A stretch of 60,994 nucleotides of DNA from Anaerocolumna sp. (GTDB lineage: Bacteria; Bacillota; Clostridia; Lachnospirales; Lachnospiraceae), in contig JARBTX010000014.1 in assembly GCA_029239975.1 (NCBI GenBank), forward strand, positions 1 through 60,994, read 5' to 3'. Made by a program: the position numbers and the translations under genes. This document shows, one piece after another, positions 27,268 through 34,581 of this stretch; positions within the stretch are counted from its first letter, which is position 1, and the number at the start of each line of letters is the position of its first letter. Below the pieces are notes generated by a model that made no database searches, was not told the origin of the DNA, and saw nothing but the letters and a program-made list of their open reading frames with translations.

Positions 27268-27336
27268 AAAAGCGAGATATTAACCAAAGTTATTCTGGGT
27301 ACACTCTCGCTCTGATGTCGTCCTAAATGGTACATT
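27268..27336. mobile_element. Diverged relic of family B palindromic element
   Basis: Between the ABC-2 permease and the nucleotidyltransferase, AGTTATTC...ACACTCTCGCT...TGATG...ATGGTACAT aligns in the same order and spacing with 26070-26118 of the intact family B element (AGTTATTC...ACACGCTCTCGCT...TGATG...GTGGTACAT). No intact terminal repeats remain. Confidence 0.55.
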
Positions 27337-27344
27337 TTAGTTTA

Positions 27345-28139
27345 TTATATTCTAGCACTCATAAGATTACTAGATGAATACCGTTTGAGACCTTTATTAA
27401 ATACCAAAAACGCTAGTAATACAATACCTATAGTAAAAGCAATTATGATAAAAAGCTGTATGATATTGAATTCAATAATTACTTTTACCGGCATATAAAT
27501 CGTTAATCCAACTGGTAGTAAGGAATATAAAATCAACTTAACAATACCTTTAAATATTCCATCTGGATACGTGGAAACATTAATCATAATTCCAGAAAGA
27601 TGTCCTGATATTATATCTCCTCTTACAATCCAAAATGATAAAGAGCCGATAATAATTGAAAAAGCTGTTAATATCAAACCACCGGTGATTGTAAAAAAGG
27701 TAAATAAAATAACATTAAGAATACTGCATTTTACAATCAATAAAATAATAAATCCGTAAACTAAATCCCCAATGGCAGATACATTCGTTCCTGATGTGAT
27801 AACCCCAATCAATACATTTTTGGGTTGCACCAGAAAAGCATCTAGTTTCCCATTTATAATCAAATCAGAAATCTCATGGGCTTTCTGAAAAAATATATGT
27901 GAAAATCCATACGTACTTGCTGCTAACCCCCATAGCACCAATACATCATTTATTTCATAACCACCAATATTACTTTTTAGATGAAACAGAACCATCCATT
28001 GAATGATAAAGGTAGCATTATTTAGTATCATAAACAAAATATTTGTTATAAATGTAACCTGGTTTGTCATTTCTCTCATTAAGTTATATTTAAATGCAAG
28101 AAGTATTACTTTCGTTTGATTTTTAGCCACCGTTAACAT
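27345..28139 (-). CDS. ABC-2 type exporter permease (DUF990 family), second subunit
   Basis: A 264-residue protein with six predicted membrane helices and no soluble domain. Segments such as LWGLAASTYGFSHIFFQKAHEISDLIINGKLDAFLVQP match the ABC-2 permease subgroup commonly annotated DUF990. It overlaps the end of the other permease gene by 17 bases. With that gene and the ATPase it should form an exporter; relatives cluster with peptide or antibiotic export genes. No ligand can be assigned here. Confidence 0.85.
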   Translation of the reverse strand: MLTVAKNQTKVILLAFKYNLMREMTNQVTFITNILFMILNNATFIIQWMVLFHLKSNIGGYEINDVLVLWGLAASTYGFSHIFFQKAHEISDLIINGKLDAFLVQPKNVLIGVITSGTNVSAIGDLVYGFIILLIVKCSILNVILFTFFTITGGLILTAFSIIIGSLSFWIVRGDIISGHLSGIMINVSTYPDGIFKGIVKLILYSLLPVGLTIYMPVKVIIEFNIIQLFIIIAFTIGIVLLAFLVFNKGLKRYSSSNLMSARI

Positions 28140-28914
28140 TTAATTTTTTCACTCCTCTTCGATATAATAAAGTCAATATGAATACTGTAATCAAAATATA
28201 CAAACTCTGCGCAAGTAAAACATTAAGAAACATGTTAGAACTAAAATTTATTACTAATTTTGCAGGTCCATATGTGATAACATAGATTGGTGAACTTTTA
28301 ATAAATGGCTGAAACCATTCTGGGAACACTTCCACCGGAAACAGTGTACCAATAACAATAATTAATTTGTCATAAATCCAATGAAAAGGTCCTGCATCTT
28401 CAATCCAAAAAGAGATTAAACTAATACCAATTCGTATAAAAGAATTAATTAGAATAGATAGTAAGAACACGGTCGTTAACATTGGTAACGTTTTAAGAGA
28501 AAAACCAGGCAATGTGCCTATAAACAAATAGCCAAAGAGTATGCCAACTCCTAAAAATAAAAAGAATTTTATTGCTATTTCTCCTACATGTCTTGCAATT
28601 ATGTAGAACATGTAATTATATGGTTTATTGATGTTATAAGCAATTGTACCACTTTTAATATCATTACTAATCTGTCTAGTTAATGTATGATTTCTTGTTC
28701 CAAACCACATAATTTCTGTGATTACAACATACCAAATCATTTGTGTTTTTGAATATCCTTCAATCAAGCTGGTTGAATCCGAGTAAATGTAATTCCACAG
28801 ATTTAAGAATATATAAAGTAGAATAAAGAAACTAATAAAACCCAGTAAAATATTCATAATATATTGCAAGCTTTCCATAAAGGATGCTTTAAAAATATAA
28901 ATATATTTTCTCAT
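28123..28914 (-). CDS. ABC-2 type exporter permease (DUF990 family), first subunit
   Basis: A 263-residue, six-helix permease. The segment IWYVVITEIMWFGTRNHTLTRQISNDIKSGTIAYNINKPYNY is a typical DUF990 cytoplasmic loop. The gene begins one base after the ATPase stop; a GGAGG lies within the ATPase end, about 12 bases upstream. It belongs to the attenuator-controlled three-gene operon 29896-27345. Confidence 0.85.
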   Translation of the reverse strand: MRKYIYIFKASFMESLQYIMNILLGFISFFILLYIFLNLWNYIYSDSTSLIEGYSKTQMIWYVVITEIMWFGTRNHTLTRQISNDIKSGTIAYNINKPYNYMFYIIARHVGEIAIKFFLFLGVGILFGYLFIGTLPGFSLKTLPMLTTVFLLSILINSFIRIGISLISFWIEDAGPFHWIYDKLIIVIGTLFPVEVFPEWFQPFIKSSPIYVITYGPAKLVINFSSNMFLNVLLAQSLYILITVFILTLLYRRGVKKLNVNGG

Positions 28915-28915
28915 A

Positions 28916-29896
28916 TTAGCTTTTTACCTCCTTATAGATTTCGGTAATGATTTTTTCTAATGGCACATTAGAGATATTAATATCAATCATGTTATCTGCA
29001 TCAAACAGTTTAATCGCATCACTAATTGTTTTCTTCGTTGTATCAACTTCTAATTTCAAGTTGTTGGCTTTACTTTTTAATATAGTAATTCCTTCAACTT
29101 CTTTAAAATCTTGATATTCTTTCATCTTAACTTCCAGAATTTTTTTATTCAGGTAATGATATTTTAAATGTTCCATAGAATCATCCAAAACAACTTTACC
29201 GTGATTTACAATAATAATTCTCTTGCATAGTTTTTCAATATCTCCTACATCATGACTTGTTAGAAAAATGGTTGTATTATATTCTTTATTCATTTTTTTG
29301 ATTAATTCTCTTATATTTTCCTTAACTACAGGGTCTAAACCTATGGTTGGTTCATCCATAAATAAAATTTCTGGCTTGTGGATTAAAGATGCCACAATTT
29401 CACATCGAATTCTTTGACCAAGTGATAGATTTCTAACCGGTGTATTAATGAATTCTTCTAATTCAAACACATCTTTTAGTTCTTCAATTCGATCTTCAAT
29501 TTCCTTGTCTTTTAGATCATAAATAGCTCCAAAAAACTTAAAATTATCATATGGAGTCAAATGTGTCCATAACTGTTCTTTTTGTCCGAATACCGTACCA
29601 ATCTTATATGCTAATTTTTTTCTCTTCTCAATAGGACTTATTCCCATTACCGAAACATCACCCTGTTCAGGATACAAAATTCCTGTAAGCATTTTAATTG
29701 TAGTACTTTTACCTGCTCCATTTGGACCAATAAAAGCGAGAATTTCCCCTTTTTCAACTTGAAAGCTAATATCATCCACTGCCTTAATTGTCTTATACTT
29801 TGGGTGAAAAATAGAATTCATACTTCCCTTTAACCCTTTTTCTTTCACCTTAATGCGAAACGTTTTTGATAATTGCTTTACTTCAATTGCATTCAT
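28916..29896 (-). CDS. ABC-2 exporter ATP-binding protein
   Basis: A 326-residue ATPase. Walker A GPNGAGKS is at 57-64, signature LSLGQRIR at 157-164 (a known variant of LSGGQ), Walker B EILFMDEP, and switch FLTSHDVGDI. The long N-terminal lead (RIKVKEKGLKGSMNSIFHPKYKTIKAV) and the C-terminal extension after 240 are usual for partners of DUF990 permeases. The start at 29896 is set by GGAGG 7 bases upstream; an in-frame upstream extension would translate the attenuator terminator and is unlikely. The first gene of the operon. Confidence 0.92.
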   Translation of the reverse strand: MNAIEVKQLSKTFRIKVKEKGLKGSMNSIFHPKYKTIKAVDDISFQVEKGEILAFIGPNGAGKSTTIKMLTGILYPEQGDVSVMGISPIEKRKKLAYKIGTVFGQKEQLWTHLTPYDNFKFFGAIYDLKDKEIEDRIEELKDVFELEEFINTPVRNLSLGQRIRCEIVASLIHKPEILFMDEPTIGLDPVVKENIRELIKKMNKEYNTTIFLTSHDVGDIEKLCKRIIIVNHGKVVLDDSMEHLKYHYLNKKILEVKMKEYQDFKEVEGITILKSKANNLKLEVDTTKKTISDAIKLFDADNMIDINISNVPLEKIITEIYKEVKS

Positions 29897-29920
29897 ATCT
29901 TTTCCTCCCTTTTTATAATA

Positions 29921-29976
29921 AAAAACCGCCTTGGATAATATCTTTCTAATTAGAAAAATACTATTCAATGCGGTTT
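29921..29976 (-). terminator. Attenuator terminator of the ABC-2 operon
   Basis: AAACCGC and GCGGTTT close a long, A/T-rich stem whose apex is TTTCTAATTAGAAA; the 3' side runs into TTTTTT. It sits only 24 bases before the ATPase start codon, so read-through is needed for expression. Confidence 0.85.
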
Positions 29977-30067
29977 GATTTAACAATGTATAGAGAAAAT
30001 TCATCACCGCATAGACACAAGGGATATTATTCTTGCATCTATGCCAAATGAATCATAGTTACAAGCA

Positions 30068-30124
30068 TTAATATCCCGGAATTTCAAAGTATCTAATGAC
30101 GATAATACAAGTTGATCTATACAT
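30068..30124 (-). CDS. 18-residue leader peptide of the ABC-2 exporter operon
   Basis: Reads MYRSTCIIVIRYFEIPGY then TAA, with TTTAGGAG 8 bases upstream of its ATG. The stop codon lies in the first arm of the P1 hairpin of the attenuator, so a ribosome stalled near the end would melt P1. Such short leaders govern ribosome-targeting-drug inducible genes; that this one does is inference. Confidence 0.65.
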   Translation of the reverse strand: MYRSTCIIVIRYFEIPGY

Positions 30125-30204
30125 AAAATAATCTCCTAAAAGTTAATTTTTGTTAGTGTATCATAACAAAATATAAAATGCAACCATTTTTTGGATAAAT
30201 AATA

Positions 30205-30241
30205 AGGGCTGTCGCAAATTTATTCTATTTGCAACAACCCT
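30205..30241 (-). terminator. Terminator of the rhodanese gene
   Basis: AGGGTTGTTGCAAAT pairs with ATTTGCGACAGCCCT; on the minus strand it follows the stop by 13 bases and continues TTATTATTT. Together with the attenuator and leader it accounts for 29897-30254. Confidence 0.7.
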
Positions 30242-30254
30242 AAAAAAACAACTA

Positions 30255-30575
30255 TTAACTTTTGTACTTACCATCATAGGAAGAAACACCACCTAAGACA
30301 TTAATTACATCAAAACCTTGCTTTGTTAAATAATTACATGTCCTTGCACTTCTAGCCCCTGATTCGCATATTAAATAATATGTGTTATCTTTCGCTAAAT
30401 ATTTATTTGGATCACTTACTAATTGGCCCATTGGAATATTTTGAGCAGATTTTATGCTTTGGTTTTTAAACTCATATGTTTCTCTTACGTCGATTAGATC
30501 GATATCTCCGATTAAGTTATCTAGCTCATTTACATTTATCTTCTTACCTGTATTCATTTTTAATAATCCTAGCAT
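30255..30575 (-). CDS. Rhodanese-domain protein
   Basis: A 106-residue single rhodanese domain. IDLIDVRETYEF (about 25-36) carries the conserved Asp-Val-Arg, and the active loop is CESGARSA with Cys70. LGGVSSYDG is the usual C-terminal signature (GGxxxW in many relatives). Single-domain rhodaneses carry persulfide sulfur in the cytoplasm. GGAGG lies 6 bases upstream. It appears monocistronic. Confidence 0.9.
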   Translation of the reverse strand: MLGLLKMNTGKKINVNELDNLIGDIDLIDVRETYEFKNQSIKSAQNIPMGQLVSDPNKYLAKDNTYYLICESGARSARTCNYLTKQGFDVINVLGGVSSYDGKYKS

Positions 30576-30666
30576 ATTATTCCTCCATTAATAATGTTAT
30601 TGGTAACTTATGCTGTTATTATATATTAGATAAAATGAACTATCTGTAACTTTGTTACGGATATCA

Positions 30667-30924
30667 CTATTCTACTGGATTATCATCAATTACAAATTCT
30701 AAACTATTATTTAGATATTTTATTGTAACACCCTTTGTTGCAAAATAGTGTCTAATAATATTTTTCGCAATATCATCCTTTCCATTGCTTGCACATTCAC
30801 TTAAAATCTCTATCCAAAATGATTGTCTTCCACAAGTATCTCTAAGGTGAACACGATAACTAATATTTTCATCTTCTAATATATGATTTAATTCAATAAT
30901 GTCTGTTAATGTTGCTATATACAT
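30667..30924 (-). CDS. Small conserved protein with HLRDTCGRQSFWIE motif (RDAC-like)
   Basis: An 85-residue soluble protein beginning MYIATLTDIIELNHILEDEN. The central block HLRDTCGRQSFWIEI resembles small clostridial proteins named for an Arg-Asp-Ala-Cys motif; here the third position is Thr. I start at 30924, with AAAGGTG 6 bases upstream; a longer reading adds 14 residues without support. Function unknown. The name is from memory of the motif and should be taken as tentative. Confidence 0.6.
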   Translation of the reverse strand: MYIATLTDIIELNHILEDENISYRVHLRDTCGRQSFWIEILSECASNGKDDIAKNIIRHYFATKGVTIKYLNNSLEFVIDDNPVE

Positions 30925-31134
30925 ATTTACACCTTTATTTAATGCAGAAAATGCATTACACCACATCGTAAATTATTTTGTGGTACCTTTCTATTCTTAT
31001 ATTTTCTTTCAAACTTTATTCTATAAGTTTAATTATATTGAAAAACAGTTTCTATAAGTATATCACGTTTCACAACAGAATCAATCTATAATGCATACAA
31101 TATTATAAATTATGGTAATTCCTTAATAAATCTA

Positions 31135-31163
31135 TTGACGAACAGTACTTAACTTGTTAAAAT
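31135..31163 (+). promoter_or_regulatory. Promoter of the mef-like gene
   Basis: TTGACG (31135-31140), 17-base spacer, TAAAAT (31158-31163). Transcription would start near 31170 and include the leader peptide and two hairpins before the efflux gene. Confidence 0.8.
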
Positions 31164-31191
31164 AAAAAATATTTTACAAAAGGAGAACACC

Positions 31192-31218
31192 ATGATTTTT
31201 TCAATTCGTTTAAGATAA
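31192..31218 (+). CDS. Macrolide-type leader peptide MIFSIRLR
   Basis: An 8-codon ORF with AAAGGAG 7 bases upstream, ending TAA. Its final RLR matches the Arg-X-Arg motif in leader peptides of mef(A) (MTASMRLR) and erm(D) (MTHSMRLR), where macrolide-bound ribosomes stall. The gene downstream is a Mef homologue, which makes a regulatory leader very likely. Confidence 0.85.
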   Translation: MIFSIRLR

Positions 31219-31224
31219 GTAAAT

Positions 31225-31274
31225 AAAAAAGCAGTAACTCACTAATTAAAAATTTCAATCAGTGGGCTTTTTTA
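31225..31274 (+). terminator. Leader hairpin with T-run (attenuator) after the macrolide leader peptide
   Basis: CACTAATT...CAATCAGTG inside GC...GGGC followed by TTTTTT. It begins 7 bases after the leader stop codon, so a stalled ribosome could alter folding. Confidence 0.7.
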
Positions 31275-31358
31275 TTGTACTTATTTTGCGAAAAAAATTA
31301 TGGTGTTTTTAGTTACGAAAACAATCGTACACTAATTATGTTCTTTTTGCGCGTGATA

Positions 31359-31399
31359 ATACAGATAAAGTCCACTCTTGGAGTTTATCTGTATTTTTT
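31359..31399 (+). terminator. Second hairpin with T-run just upstream of the mef-like start
   Basis: ATACAGATAAA(G)TCCA...TGGA(G)TTTATCTGTAT forms a stable stem followed by TTTTTT. The ribosome binding site GGAGG follows within about 5 bases, so it may also limit translation initiation. The rest of 30925-31417 contains no other gene. Confidence 0.8.
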
Positions 31400-31417
31400 A
31401 TTTGGAGGAACATATCT

Positions 31418-32632
31418 ATGTCAAAAATAAATTGGAAACGTAACTTTTTAATATTATGGACAGGGCAAGCAATATCACTTATCACTAGTTCTATTCTTCA
31501 GATGGCTTTGATCTGGTATTTAACAGATACAACAGGCTCAGCAATGATATTATCTTTAGCTACATTAGTAGGTTTTTTACCACAGGCTATCTTTGGCCCA
31601 ATGATTGGTGTATTTATCGATCGATATAGCCGAAAGTTAATTATGTTAGGTTCTGACTTTATCATCGCTTTAGCAGGATCCATATTAGCAATTATAACAA
31701 TATATCTAGAACCACCTGTTTGGATTATTTTATGCATATTATTTGTTAGAAGTTTAGGGACAGCGTTTCATTCACCATCATTAAGTGCTATTACACCATT
31801 ATTAGTTCCAGAAGATAAACTAACGAAATGTGCTGGCTATAGTCAAGCAGTACAATCCATTAGTTTGATCGTAAGTCCTATGGCTGCCGCAATATTATAT
31901 GGAGCTATAAGCTTAAATAAAATTATTTTAATAGATATAATTGGAGCTATCTTAGCTTCCGTATCAATTTTGTTTATCTCAATTCCAAAACCGAAGACAA
32001 TCGCACAATCTACAAAAACTAATTTTATGAATGAATTAAAAGATGGATTTTTTACACTACGTAAAAATAAAGGTTTGTTTACATTATTATGGATTGGATC
32101 CCTTTATTTATTAATTTATATGCCTGTTAGTGCATTGTTTCCACTAATGAGTATAAATTATTTTCAAGGTAATACAACTCATGCTTCGATTGTTGAAATA
32201 TCATTTGCTGTTGGCATGTTAATTGGTGGAGTTCTTCTTGGTACTTGGAGTGGTTTTAAAAATCGTATAATAACTATAATGGGTTCCATTTTTATAATGG
32301 GTTTTAGTTTATCTATTGCTGGTTTATTACCTACAAATGCATTTTTTCTATTTGTATTTTTTAGTGGTATCATGGGATTTTCCGGACCATTTTACTCTGG
32401 TGTACAAGTAGCCCTTTATCAAGAAAAGATTAATCCCGAATTTTTAGGAAGAGTTTTCGCGCTATATGGTAGTTTAATGTCACTATCTATGCCCATCGGA
32501 TTAATTTTTAGTGGAATTTTTGCTGACCGTATTGGTGTGAATCATTGGTTTTTTATATCAGGAATACTTATTTTATTACTAGGTGTTTTTAGCTGTTTCA
32601 TTCCATCGATACGGTATTTTGATAAACAATAA
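31418..32632 (+). CDS. Macrolide efflux MFS transporter, Mef-like
   Basis: A 404-residue, twelve-helix MFS protein. Many segments parallel Mef(A) in order: NWKRNFLILWTGQAISLIT at the N-terminus, LTDTTGSAMILSLATLVGFLP, GVFIDRYSRKLIM, RSLGTAFHSPSL, TPLLVPEDKLTKCAGYSQA, and near the end LGRVFALYGSLMSLSMPIGLI and DRIGVNHWFFISGILI. Mef proteins export 14/15-membered macrolides by proton antiport. The upstream RLR leader supports inducible resistance. Whether the native substrate is a macrolide is unproven. GGAGG lies 8 bases before the ATG; a strong terminator follows. Confidence 0.9.
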   Translation: MSKINWKRNFLILWTGQAISLITSSILQMALIWYLTDTTGSAMILSLATLVGFLPQAIFGPMIGVFIDRYSRKLIMLGSDFIIALAGSILAIITIYLEPPVWIILCILFVRSLGTAFHSPSLSAITPLLVPEDKLTKCAGYSQAVQSISLIVSPMAAAILYGAISLNKIILIDIIGAILASVSILFISIPKPKTIAQSTKTNFMNELKDGFFTLRKNKGLFTLLWIGSLYLLIYMPVSALFPLMSINYFQGNTTHASIVEISFAVGMLIGGVLLGTWSGFKNRIITIMGSIFIMGFSLSIAGLLPTNAFFLFVFFSGIMGFSGPFYSGVQVALYQEKINPEFLGRVFALYGSLMSLSMPIGLIFSGIFADRIGVNHWFFISGILILLLGVFSCFIPSIRYFDKQ

Positions 32633-32672
32633 ATATGTCTGAATCAATGTAATAGCAAAAAGACATTCATCG

Positions 32673-32716
32673 AAAAACCCCCATTGGTTGACTTCACTTA
32701 ATCAATGGGGATTTTT
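32673..32716 (+). terminator. Terminator of the mef-like gene
   Basis: CCCCATTGGTTG...AATCAATGGGG with flanking AAAAA/TTTTT; a strong stem 40 bases past the stop codon, usable in both directions. Confidence 0.92.
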
Positions 32717-32774
32717 ATTTAGTGTTACATTATCATATGTAAACATGACTAACTAGATTTAGGTGTTTTATTAA

Positions 32775-33329
32775 TTAATTATTTATCATTTCCCATTCAT
32801 CCGCTAACATTGCATAATGAAATTCATCATACCACTGTTGTTTATCACCTACTCGGCCATGCCTATTTTTTCTAAAGTGTGCTTCCCTTAACATTCCACA
32901 CTTTTCCATGACACGATAAGATCCATAATTTTCTGTATTACAGGTTGCATATATTCTATGTAGTTTTAATTGCTCAAACCCAAAGCGTAATAATTCATTT
33001 GCTGCTTCAGTCATAAACCCAAATTTCCAGTAATTCTTATGTAATATCCAACCAAGAACTCCCTCTTGTCTAGAATCATCTAAATAAATACCACAACCAC
33101 CAATTACTTCACCAGTTTCCCTTAATACAATGGCAAAATCATATCCCATAATTGGATCTTGCTCTAACTTTTGAATAGCATCTTTTATAAAGTTTCTAGT
33201 TGATTCTTCATCATTTGGTCCCCAAACCATATAAGTCACATTATCTGGATTACTTGAATAACTATGTACCGCATCAAAATCTGATTCTCTAAAAGGTCTT
33301 AAACACAATCTACTCGTTACTAATTCCAT
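32775..33329 (-). CDS. GNAT-family N-acetyltransferase (RimJ/RimL type)
   Basis: A 184-residue acetyltransferase. It begins LVTSRLCLRPFRESDFDAV, the RimJ/RimL hallmark, and has the acetyl-CoA-binding segment with KNYWKFGFMTEAANELLRFGFEQL and the late RIYATCNTENYGSYRVMEKCGM. It acetylates an amine of a peptide or small molecule using acetyl-CoA; the substrate is unknown. The ribosome binding site is weak (GGTG). Between it and the next gene are A/T-rich imperfect repeats (33411-33482). Confidence 0.87.
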   Translation of the reverse strand: MELVTSRLCLRPFRESDFDAVHSYSSNPDNVTYMVWGPNDEESTRNFIKDAIQKLEQDPIMGYDFAIVLRETGEVIGGCGIYLDDSRQEGVLGWILHKNYWKFGFMTEAANELLRFGFEQLKLHRIYATCNTENYGSYRVMEKCGMLREAHFRKNRHGRVGDKQQWYDEFHYAMLADEWEMINN

Positions 33330-33482
33330 AAGACACCATTACATAAACCCCTTTGTTTATGCCTTTCCTTTAATTTATAGTATTACAAAATTACGTATTA
33401 CTATCACTTATAAAATTAACCTTGCATTAATAAACTAGCATACTGAATTAACTTTGCATATAAATTAATCTTGTTTATAAAA

Positions 33483-34103
33483 TTAACAATGCATATAAAG
33501 CATGTTATTTAAAACCTGAATTTCTCTTTTTCCATTTGCTCCAATATTCAACTTAGAAACACCGCCTGACATTGCCCAACATCCAAATTTAGTTAAATCA
33601 TCGAATTCTATACCAATCCACATAGCAAAAAATAAGTGCATTGTAATACCGTGTGATACAAGAATTATTTTATTATGATCTGAATTTATTATTTCATCCA
33701 TAAATGGTTTGATCCTTAACCATAACTCTCGGTATGATTCGGAACTCGGAAAAGCTTTATAATCAGAATAGTAACCACCTGAAATACTTGGTGCTTTATT
33801 CTCGTTATACCATTCTCTAGATTTCCCTGTTGCTTCTCCTTCATTAATTTCACGTAATTCTTGTCTTAAAATTGGTGTGATATCTAAATATTTTGCAACT
33901 TCTTCAGCAGTTTGTTTTGCTCTTTTTAAATCAGATGAATATAAAATAAATTCGTTTCCATTAATTTCTTTATTTAATTTCTTACCGATATTATCAGCTT
34001 GTTTTCTACCTAACTCTGATAAATCCCAATCCGTCCATGCACCAACCATACCATTGGTATGATGTATTGATTGTGTATGTTGTATTGTAATAATCTCTTT
34101 CAT
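33483..34103 (-). CDS. Histidine phosphatase superfamily protein with altered RHG motif
   Basis: A 206-residue protein of the phosphoglycerate-mutase-like family. The N-terminal catalytic RH(G/A) reads QHT (Gln8, His9). The later REINEGEATGKSREWYN carries the conserved Glu, and ILVSHGITMHLF the second catalytic His. The catalytic His is therefore kept but its neighbouring phosphate-binding Arg is replaced by Gln. The start at 34103 has GAGGCG 7 bases upstream. Substrate unknown; reduced or changed activity is possible. Confidence 0.8.
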   Translation of the reverse strand: MKEIITIQHTQSIHHTNGMVGAWTDWDLSELGRKQADNIGKKLNKEINGNEFILYSSDLKRAKQTAEEVAKYLDITPILRQELREINEGEATGKSREWYNENKAPSISGGYYSDYKAFPSSESYRELWLRIKPFMDEIINSDHNKIILVSHGITMHLFFAMWIGIEFDDLTKFGCWAMSGGVSKLNIGANGKREIQVLNNMLYMHC

Positions 34104-34314
34104 GTTTTTCGCCTCATAAAATTGTATTTTTAAACAGGTAGAGTATTTGACTAACAATTAAATTAATTACTCAAATTAATATATACTATATAAATGTAAA
34201 ATTATTAAATTATTTTTGAACATTTTTTTTGAACATTTTTTTGTACATTATTTATAATTCTTTTAAAAACATTGATTTAATATAAAAATTAAATAAACAA
34301 CATGTATCATATAT

Positions 34315-34342
34315 TTGACAACAGCATATAATATGATATAAT
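34315..34342 (+). promoter_or_regulatory. Promoter of the antisense (antitoxin) RNA
   Basis: Consensus TTGACA (34315-34320), 16-base spacer, consensus TATAAT (34337-34342), pointing towards the small toxin gene. No plus-strand ORF follows, so its product should be an RNA. Confidence 0.85.
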
Positions 34343-34348
34343 TATATC

Positions 34349-34442
34349 AAAAGCATTTCGTCCATTTTATTGGCCGCGGATGTGAAAATTAGAGATAAAA
34401 AAATAATCACACAACTTTGCGGGTAGGGTGATTATTTTTTTT
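34349..34442 (+). ncRNA. Candidate antisense RNA of a par/Fst-like type I toxin-antitoxin locus
   Basis: A transcript of about 90 bases is bounded by the consensus promoter and the strong terminator at 34397-34442. Its 3' end overlaps the last codons of the toxin gene on the other strand. Its 5' end starts AAAAGCATTTC, and the same 11 bases begin the toxin mRNA as an inverted copy (34562-34572). The GCGG of GGCCGCGG could contact CCGC in the toxin 5' leader. The architecture (convergent RNAs, shared terminator) matches the pAD1 par locus; the RNA itself is inferred. Confidence 0.7.
34397..34442. terminator. Bidirectional terminator shared by toxin mRNA and antisense RNA
   Basis: AAAAAAATAATCAC pairs with GTGATTATTTTTTT (14 bp) around a loop. 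Both strands end in T-runs. The toxin stop codon lies inside the right arm. Confidence 0.9.
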
Positions 34443-34521
34443 GGTCATCTTTATATTTTAATATTATAAAAAACAAAGTTATAATACTAATAACTAACGT
34501 AAATTCTTCGTACGTCGTCAT
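34432..34521 (-). CDS. Small hydrophobic type I toxin (holin-like / Fst-related)
   Basis: A 29-residue peptide: MTTYEEFTLVISI, then ITLFFIILKYKDDQKK. An N-terminal MTTYE, one transmembrane helix and a charged tail are the pattern of Gram-positive putative holin-like toxins such as those paired with antisense RNAs. The ribosome binding site is very strong (AAAGGGGGTGG). It has its own promoter and shares a bidirectional terminator with the convergent RNA. Membrane action is inferred from the family; no experiment is implied. Confidence 0.82.
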   Translation of the reverse strand: MTTYEEFTLVISIITLFFIILKYKDDQKK

Positions 34522-34581
34522 AACCAACCACCCCCTTTCGGAAGCGGCTAACACCCTGTCTGAAATGCTTTTGACCTTTAC

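Larger units (their letters stand above)
29921..30166 (-). promoter_or_regulatory. Leader-peptide transcription attenuator upstream of the ABC-2 exporter
   Basis: On the minus strand, after a -10-like TATGAT (30165-30160), an 18-codon leader ORF is followed by alternative hairpins. P1 pairs GGGATATTA (30077-30069) with TAATATCCC (30029-30021); its 5' arm contains part of the leader stop codon. CTATG (30058-30054) can pair with CATAG (30043-30039), or CATAGA (30043-30038) with TCTATG (30015-30010). ATGCGGT (30012-30006) can pair perfectly with ACCGCAT (29974-29968), the 5' arm of the terminator AAACCGC...GCGGTTT (29976-29923) followed by six T. That last pairing would act as antiterminator. 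The exporter ribosome binding site follows directly. No known riboswitch consensus is recognised. Confidence 0.75.

Noticed and set aside
29977..30067. T-box or known metabolite riboswitch upstream of the ABC-2 exporter
   Set aside because: No T-box sequence (AGGGTGG-like) and no recognised aptamer; the leader ORF and alternative hairpins fit attenuation better.
31338..31430. Second short ORF overlapping the mef-like start (MFFLRVIIQIK...)
   Set aside because: No ribosome binding site, and it runs through the terminator-like hairpin and the real start region; likely chance.
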